From NCBI GenBank assembly GCA_964019155.1, contig OZ025241.1, forward strand, positions 22,744,818-22,808,817: a DNA stretch of 64,000 nt, in the 5' to 3' direction. A program made the position numbers and the translations under genes. Source of the stretch: Osedax fenrisi. Taxonomy: Eukaryota; Annelida; Polychaeta; Sabellida; Siboglinidae. Shown here piece after piece: positions 60,048-64,000 of the stretch (position 1 is its first letter; each line of letters starts with the position of its first letter). The notes under the pieces are model-generated. The model saw nothing but the letters and a program-made list of their open reading frames with translations, was not told the origin of the DNA and made no database searches.

Positions 60048-60578
60048 ATATACATTGGGAATTATAGAATATTCACTTAGCGCTGCCCGCCAAATAAATT
60101 AGGAGGCGTCATTCCGAGGAAGTGATATTGAATATCACTATTCCGGATAGAACTTATATACTAATATAATATTAGTAATATTATATATTTAATATATTAT
60201 ATTATCATATACTTTATAAATGGTATATTGACACACTTATAATGTCTATGACATTCATAACCATTGTGATAATGAATAATTTATTGAATATTATATTGAA
60301 TATACTAAATTTAATTTAAAATTATTTGTCAAATAAATAAACTTAGTTTATTTAGTTTAAAACTAACGTGTTTTAGTGTCTTCTGTAGAATCAAACAATT
60401 GATTTTTTTTAAAGTAACATACATTTTTATTATCATTTCTAATTGATCTACGTGTATTAATTGTATTTATAGATATATCTAATTTGCCATTGTTATCTAG
60501 GGAGCTTTCGTTAATAGTAATATCACTTGAATTTATATCCAAATTATTTTGCAAATAAATACTGTTGATAACAGACAT
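51863..60578 (-). CDS. Predicted basic nuclear protein with KEN, RxL and TP-x-K motifs, 3 exons, 285 aa
   Basis: Exons 60578-60368, 53203-52678 and 51983-51863 join in phase to 858 nt. I do not recognise the family. The first 70 residues are Asn/Ser-rich; the middle has lysine- and arginine-rich blocks (GRKPTKKRKG, RKRRRRM) and a long acidic/Lys stretch (EEEKKKTEKKEAKEKED). A KEN box lies at about 202-204, RRLNL at 232-236 and TPNK at 243-246, motifs used by APC/C and cyclin-CDK substrates. Exon 2 is the secure part: a long GC-rich open frame. Exon 1 is attached by its GTTAGT donor and phase over a 7.2-kb intron, and exon 3 by GTTTGT at 52677. Ending at the in-frame stop 52650 (VPRRARD) is the alternative. 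Function is inferred from motifs only. Confidence 0.5.
51984..52677 (-). other. KEN-motif gene intron 2
   Basis: About 0.7 kb with donor GTTTGT. Contains (AT)n tracts and a 29-bp direct repeat array (52386-52455, GATATGCATGACT and TAGTATAATGCAAT). Confidence 0.5.
52386..52458 (+). repeat. 29-bp tandem repeat, about 2.5 units
   Basis: GATATGCATGACTWAGTATA followed by ATGCAAT, repeated at 29-bp spacing. Confidence 0.85.
52678..53203 (-). CDS. KEN-motif gene exon 2
   Basis: Codes about residues 71-245, from VIRKGRKPTKKRKGCKPIAK to LDIDQPLTPN. GC-rich third positions in AT-rich surroundings support coding. Acceptor CGCACACAG is part of a NAGNAG (ACAGCAG). Confidence 0.75.
53795..54060 (+). repeat. 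Diverged direct repeat (GAATGAGATTTTGTATATT family)
   Basis: Two copies about 155 bp apart: TATGAGAATGAGATTTTGTA ... ATTGGAAAGCATATAC (53797 on) and TATGAGAATGATATATTGTA ... ATTGGAAAACATATAAC (53962 on). A third related copy is at about 21880-21960 and a reverse one near 35185-35230. Confidence 0.6.
54306..54473. repeat. Near-perfect hairpin, ~77-bp arms
   Basis: The left arm AAAGGGATTTTTATTTAAAT ... AGCTTTTTTAATAAAAAATA is inverted on the right after a ~9-bp loop. The only difference noted is a 4-nt indel in ATATGA(ATAA)GTATAC. No coding sequence; may be a palindromic MITE. Confidence 0.88.
55882..56316. mobile_element. pogo/Tigger-like MITE, 435 bp, TA flanks
   Basis: Termini CAGTCAACTCCCTATAAG and (complement) CAGTCAACTCTCGGTAAG are inverted; TA flanks each end. 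Subterminal AAGTTGGAC / AAGTCGGAC repeats occur in both orientations, as in pogo-group elements. No transposase remains. Confidence 0.75.
56330..56432 (+). repeat. (AT)n microsatellite
   Basis: About 100 bp of AT dinucleotides next to the pogo-like element. Confidence 0.95.
56606..57760. mobile_element. hAT-like element, 1155 bp
   Basis: Termini CAGGGTTCCAT and (complement) CAGTGTTCCAT. Flanks ATATTAAG and TATTAAAG are similar but not identical. GGTAAAAACCTGTTTTTACC lies near both ends. A smaller element is nested inside; no transposase is visible. Confidence 0.65.
57123..57326. mobile_element. Nested MITE, 204 bp, TTA flanks
   Basis: AGCCCCTGTTACAC at the left and complementary AGCCCCATTCACAC at the right, with a second shared block GATTTTTCACCGATAT further in. 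TTA flanks both ends, as for PIF/Harbinger-type insertions. Confidence 0.65.
57835..57990. mobile_element. Worn MITE related to 62582-62793
   Basis: Begins CTCACTACCAGTATTTCCGG, shares GGAAATATAGTAACTTTAAA and its inverse, and ends near TTTCCCATTACAATTG. Confidence 0.5.
58000..58270 (+). other. Possible LINE 3' terminus
   Basis: TTTATTTA repeats, then GAGGAGTGGCCACACCTATG, AATAAA and TTATTATTATC, which resembles the 3' end of a non-LTR element. There is no coding evidence. Confidence 0.25.
58301..58494 (+). repeat. 97-bp perfect tandem duplication
   Basis: TATCTTGTGATTTATTTAGA through ATTATATACGGT occurs at 58301-58397 and 58398-58494 with no difference noted; it ends just before the hAT element's TSD. 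Confidence 0.93.
58511..59759 (-). mobile_element. hAT transposon, 1249 bp, with exact 8-bp TSD and transposase remnant
   Basis: Termini CAGTTATGGGCACGATCACG and (complement) CAGTGATGGGCACGATCACG. Flanks are AGTGTTGC at 58503-58510 and 59760-59767, an exact 8-bp TSD. Subterminal CGATCG/GACGATCG repeats crowd both ends. On the minus strand a frame from about 59330 to 58797 codes the C-terminal part of a hAT transposase (NSAIIATIYNPKCKLNWL; SILPSSAPVERMFSRLP; NDTNFELLVLLKAN, the dimerisation region). The N-terminal half is missing, so it is non-autonomous. Confidence 0.93.
59771..60118. mobile_element. TIR element with nested dispersed segment
   Basis: CTCGGAATGATGCCCCCTAA at the left and (complement) CTCGGAATGACGCCTCCTAA at the right. 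Inside are the TGGGATGTAATGCAGCTAAA segment (59885-60000) and (AT)n. It starts 3 bp after the hAT TSD. Confidence 0.7.
60368..60578 (-). CDS. KEN-motif gene exon 1 (inferred)
   Basis: Codes MSVINSIYLQNNLDINSSDI through FDSTEDTKT (70 aa). It is AT-rich, unlike exons 2-3. Reading on stops at once; GTTAGT at 60367 leaves phase 1, which exon 2 needs. It could instead be an unrelated small open frame. Confidence 0.42.
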
Positions 60579-61366
60579 TTCTAAAAAGTTGTAATTAGCA
60601 ATTCAAAATAATATTAAAAACAGTTATAATAAATTTGAAGTACATTTAAATAAAATAATAGTTAATATAATTGTAACATAACTGTAATATATATAAATAA
60701 TATATATTAAATTTGTATAAAAACAATTTAATTTTTCAAAGTTTATATTTATAATTTGGTTTCATTCAAATAGCCAATCATAATGAACTATAAAAACTAT
60801 TTAAATAAACTTTGATACTATTGTCTTTGACGAAATCATAAAGTAAATAATGTCCATAGGTAGTTTTCTTCTACCTCTATTTTTTTAGTTTCTCTCTAGC
60901 TCTATGAGTAGTTTCAAGACTTCCTAAAACCCACGGAGAGGTTATAGGAGGTCTTGGTAGTTTTCAACCTTTGGGTTTTCATATTTGTAATTAGACAGGT
61001 AATTTGTATTTATTTGTTACAAGTACAAACACATTATAATTGGGAATCACTAATGTTATTTCAGTGAAGTTTACAGTTATTACCTAACATTTTTATAGAT
61101 TTATAGTAAATGAATAAGGAAATACAATTCACGTAGTCCTATAATAATTATTGCTATTATTATATATTATTAACAATATTTTGATATTAGTAAATCTAAA
61201 GATATATCCTTGATACATCTATGATTTATAGAAAATTCATTCGTTTATCGTATACAAACTGTATACATAATTAAAAATCTATAGCATATATAATATATTA
61301 GCTTCGTAATTTAATACATTTAATATAAATTTCATTGATATTATCATATATAGGGTATTTATACAG

Positions 61367-61400
<34 letters not shown>

Positions 61401-61589
61401 TAATTTGTTGGTTAAACCGCGGTTAATCTTTATAAACTATCGAATTAACACATATGATTTCTATGCCCACATACCATAGACATCTAAGGGGCGAAGCCTG
61501 TATTAATATATAACGTCTTTGCCACATACTATACCAATGTTCAAAATGGTAGAATACCGCCGCCATGATCATGCATAGAGTTCATAATT

Positions 61590-61645
61590 GTTACTATAAA
61601 AGGCATAGAGCTAGCGAGAAATCTGTTTCTGTCAGGCTTTATGAT
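61590..61645 (+). promoter_or_regulatory. Orphan TATA-type core promoter
   Basis: TTACTATAAAAGGCATAGAG is very like the tubulin TCTATAAAAG box. No open frame of note follows within the window, so a noncoding first exon or chance match are both possible. Confidence 0.3.
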
Positions 61646-61816
61646 AAAAGGGCACATTTGAAATTAAAAATAACTAGAACTATAGTTCTAGTTATTATAA
61701 TGGTTCACTTATATATATGAGAAGAGATGTTCCTTTATATCGGCGTGTTATGTAACAATTCAATCGTATGTTGCGAAACTGTCGCTTTATTCCGGGGAGC
61801 AGTTAAAGTATTATAA

Positions 61817-61990
61817 TCGGAAACAAACTAGGTTTAGTTGATCAGTAATATCCTACATATATATATTCGCTACACGAATACGTTTATGAACGTTATAGTC
61901 TAAAAAAAGTCTCGGAAACAAACTAGGTTTAGTTGATCAGTAATATCCTACATACGCTACACGAATACGTTTATGAACGTTATAGTCTAA
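61817..61990 (+). repeat. 95-bp tandem duplication
   Basis: TCGGAAACAAACTAGGTTTA ... CGTTATAGTCTAAA occurs from 61817 and again from 61912. The second copy lacks an internal ATATATATT stretch. Confidence 0.9.
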
Positions 61991-62581
61991 ATGCAAGACA
62001 CGATGTTCTTATGTAATAGTATTCGAAAATATGTGACATTAATAATAATAAAAATATGACAACCCTATAGATTAATATATATATATATACTTATGCGACA
62101 TATTTATAATAATATAATATTTTATATTGATACGGTAAAGGAGTTTAGTTTTTTTAAGGTTTCAAGATACGTTAAGAAATGGGAATAGTTGTATGCAGCC
62201 AGAGTTCCACTATATCCAGTTAGTTTTTAGTTTAATATACATAATATAAACATCAACAACATAATTAATAAACGCCAATGAACCACTAGAAAATCTGTGC
62301 TGTTATGGTACATTCTTATACCATATGCAGTATACGGTATCATTATTATCCACCAATTGTCGCTTATAAATAAATATATACATTGAACAATATTATTAGG
62401 CGAGAATGAAATAGATTGGAATTTTTTCAAAGTATACTTTATTTTATCTATATACATTATATATGATTCTGGATCGATGAAACTAGTTGGATATACATAT
62501 TATCATTGTAAACTACTATAAAGTATACATTTAAATTTTTCGGTTTACGGACTGAGAACTATGCTTATAAATGGAGTATAT

Positions 62582-62793
62582 CACTACCAGTATTTCCGGA
62601 AATAATGTCCGTAAATGTTAGCTAGAAGTTGATTTTCTAGCAAGTTAACTACAATTGTAGTGGGATACCACTTTACTTTCCATGACACTTGCTGGAAATA
62701 TAGTAACTTTAAAGGGTTTCCCACATACAATTTGTTAAAAAATCACTCTCTGGAAATCAATTCCGGACATTATTTCCGGAAATACTGGTAGTG
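62582..62793. mobile_element. MITE with 30-bp perfect TIRs, 212 bp
   Basis: CACTACCAGTATTTCCGGAA + ATAATGTCCG is exactly inverted at 62764-62793. The outer sequence is TATAT at the left and GGATA at the right, consistent with a TA target but not proof. Related to 57835-57990. Confidence 0.82.
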
Positions 62794-62949
62794 GGATAGT
62801 TGAATTTAAGTTATATTTAGGATGTAGTTAAAGTATAAATGTATTGGTTGAGCGTGTAAAGGTAATGGTTGATACTTTAAGTTTGAGTAGGGATTCTAGG
62901 TAGTCAGGAGGGTCGTGGTGAATTACTTTATGTGCAAGTAGGTTAGTAT

Positions 62950-63030
62950 ATTTTTATAAATGATTCTATGGCGTACCATTCTATACCTGTACGCCGTACA
63001 GGTAGCCAGTGGAGTTTAACTAGGAATATA
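62950..63030 (-). mobile_element. Possible LINE relic (LHWLPV motif)
   Basis: The minus-strand frame reads KLHWLPVRRTGIEWYAI. LHWLPV is a well-known motif in the C-terminal region of many LINE reverse transcriptases. Flanking residues do not extend the match. Confidence 0.35.
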
Positions 63031-63201
63031 AGATGAACATACATCCATATAAATACATAAACCTTGTTATACATCATACTACACCACTCCGATATATATC
63101 CCAAAACGATAATATACAATGTAACCGTGTTATAAATAAATGTACAGAAATTGTACACAACACAGAACATATCATACTCCTTAAATATTACCCTCCATCA
63201 C

Positions 63202-63349
63202 TAGGTACGCTGGAACGATTTTGTATGTACGGGACCAACCAATCAAAATACATTTTGTGGTAAAGTGGGGGGGGGGGGGTACATATGATGTCCCCCTAGA
63301 TTTTAAAGTGGGGGGACTTATCCACCCGTCCCCTGCTGTAGCGCCCCTA
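63202..63349. mobile_element. hAT-type MITE, copy 2 (148 bp)
   Basis: Same family as 20683-20835: TAGGTACGCTGGAACGATT at the left, GTAGCGCCCCTA at the right, with an internal G13 run and CCCCCTAGATTTTA-AGTGGGGGGAC. Flanks TCCATCAC and TCCATACC are an 8-bp TSD with two mismatches. Confidence 0.78.
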
Positions 63350-63395
63350 TCCATACCAAAACAGTATAATATGACTGTCGATGATAGGTATACCT

Positions 63396-63443
<48 letters not shown>

Positions 63444-64000
63444 GCTACATAGAAGCTTGTAGCAGGTAAAATGCAGTTCAAGAATTTAAAGAATGTCTGA
63501 AGATAATGAGAAGGTAGACCAGTAATACGCTAGAAGTGATGAATCATTATTCATATGTTCGGTAAATAACCATACACATACCGTGTATGTGGTGATTATT
63601 ATAGAACGTAATTATGTAATGTTAACATAATAAAACAGTCCTAAATTCATATCCAAATGTTTACTACAATACTTTAAAATAAGACGATCAACTTGAAATG
63701 GATTTGGTTAATGATATATCACCAAAATCCGCCAGTGATGAAAATATACTGAAAATATAAAATATAAAACTTTTAGATTATTTAAATATATAAAGATTCC
63801 TTTTGTATATTTGAATTCAGCTGAATAATTACGACGTCGCATGTTACGAAGAACCATAGTTGTTCACTTGCATGCAGTATATATTTCTATGTATAATTAT
63901 TAATATATTAATATTATTATTAATAACAAACGCAAACACCGTGTACCGGTCAGAATAAAGAACATTATTTAGTTAGTTAGTTATTTTATTAGCGGGCACA

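Larger units (their letters stand above)
53204..60367 (-). other. KEN-motif gene intron 1 (inferred), mobile-element rich
   Basis: 7.2 kb, with donor GTTAGT at 60367-60362. Contains a hairpin, a pogo-like element, two hAT elements, a nested MITE, a 97-bp tandem duplication and several (AT)n tracts, each listed. If exon 1 is wrongly assigned, this is intergenic DNA. Confidence 0.45.
60579..64000. other. Intergenic region with MITEs, duplication and AT repeats
   Basis: No convincing coding exon. Contains a possible TATA promoter (61594), a perfect short palindrome (AATAACTAGAAC...GTTCTAGTTATT, 61668-61697), a 95-bp duplication, two MITEs, a possible LINE relic and (AT)n at 61372-61400 and 63402-63440. 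Confidence 0.6.

Overview
This is animal nuclear DNA: very AT-rich, with spliced protein genes, long repeat-filled introns, SINEs, non-LTR retrotransposon fragments and several families of TIR DNA transposons. The phylum cannot be fixed from the sequence; the metazoan genes (alpha-tubulin with a Met-only first coding exon, a full BRAP orthologue) and compact AT-rich introns suggest an invertebrate. No bacterial operon, phage or CRISPR structure is present.

Four genes account for essentially all the coding signal. (1) 307-3310, +: alpha-tubulin, 3 coding exons, 451 aa, with its own TATA promoter. (2) 32579-4426, -: BRAP (BRCA1-associated protein, a RING E3 ligase), reconstructed here as 18 phase-consistent coding exons giving 628 aa. 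(3) 33008-51567, +: a seven-bladed WD40-repeat protein, 9 exons, 404 aa. (4) 60578-51863, -: a predicted 285-aa basic nuclear-type protein with KEN, RxL and TP-x-K motifs, 3 exons (least certain). Orientation alternates: tubulin and BRAP converge, BRAP and the WD40 gene are head-to-head across 428 bp (a likely shared promoter), and the WD40 and KEN-motif genes converge with stop codons about 295 bp apart.

The most striking structure is a ~6.35-kb, ~300-copy 21-bp minisatellite (5978-12325). It fills BRAP intron 13 and stops 7 bp before exon 14, so on the BRAP strand every unit carries a branch-point-like CTAAC plus a C-rich tract. Several other BRAP 3' splice sites also abut expanded simple or tandem repeats. 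Inside the array a 1697-bp block is tandemly duplicated. A second general feature is the splice donor: 24 of 29 inferred introns have T at +3 and 12 are exactly GTTAGT.

Repeats by region: BRAP introns 1-12 (13-32 kb) hold LINE 3' fragments, a hAT element with a near-perfect 8-bp TSD, a hAT-type MITE, SINEs, microsatellites and palindromes; WD40 introns (33-51 kb) hold a 46-bp-TIR element, a 518-bp foldback, two SINE copies and CpG-rich noncoding islands; the large intron of the KEN-motif gene (53-60 kb) holds a pogo-like element, two hAT elements, a nested TTA-flanked MITE and a long hairpin; 60.6-64 kb is intergenic with further MITEs and a possible orphan TATA promoter.
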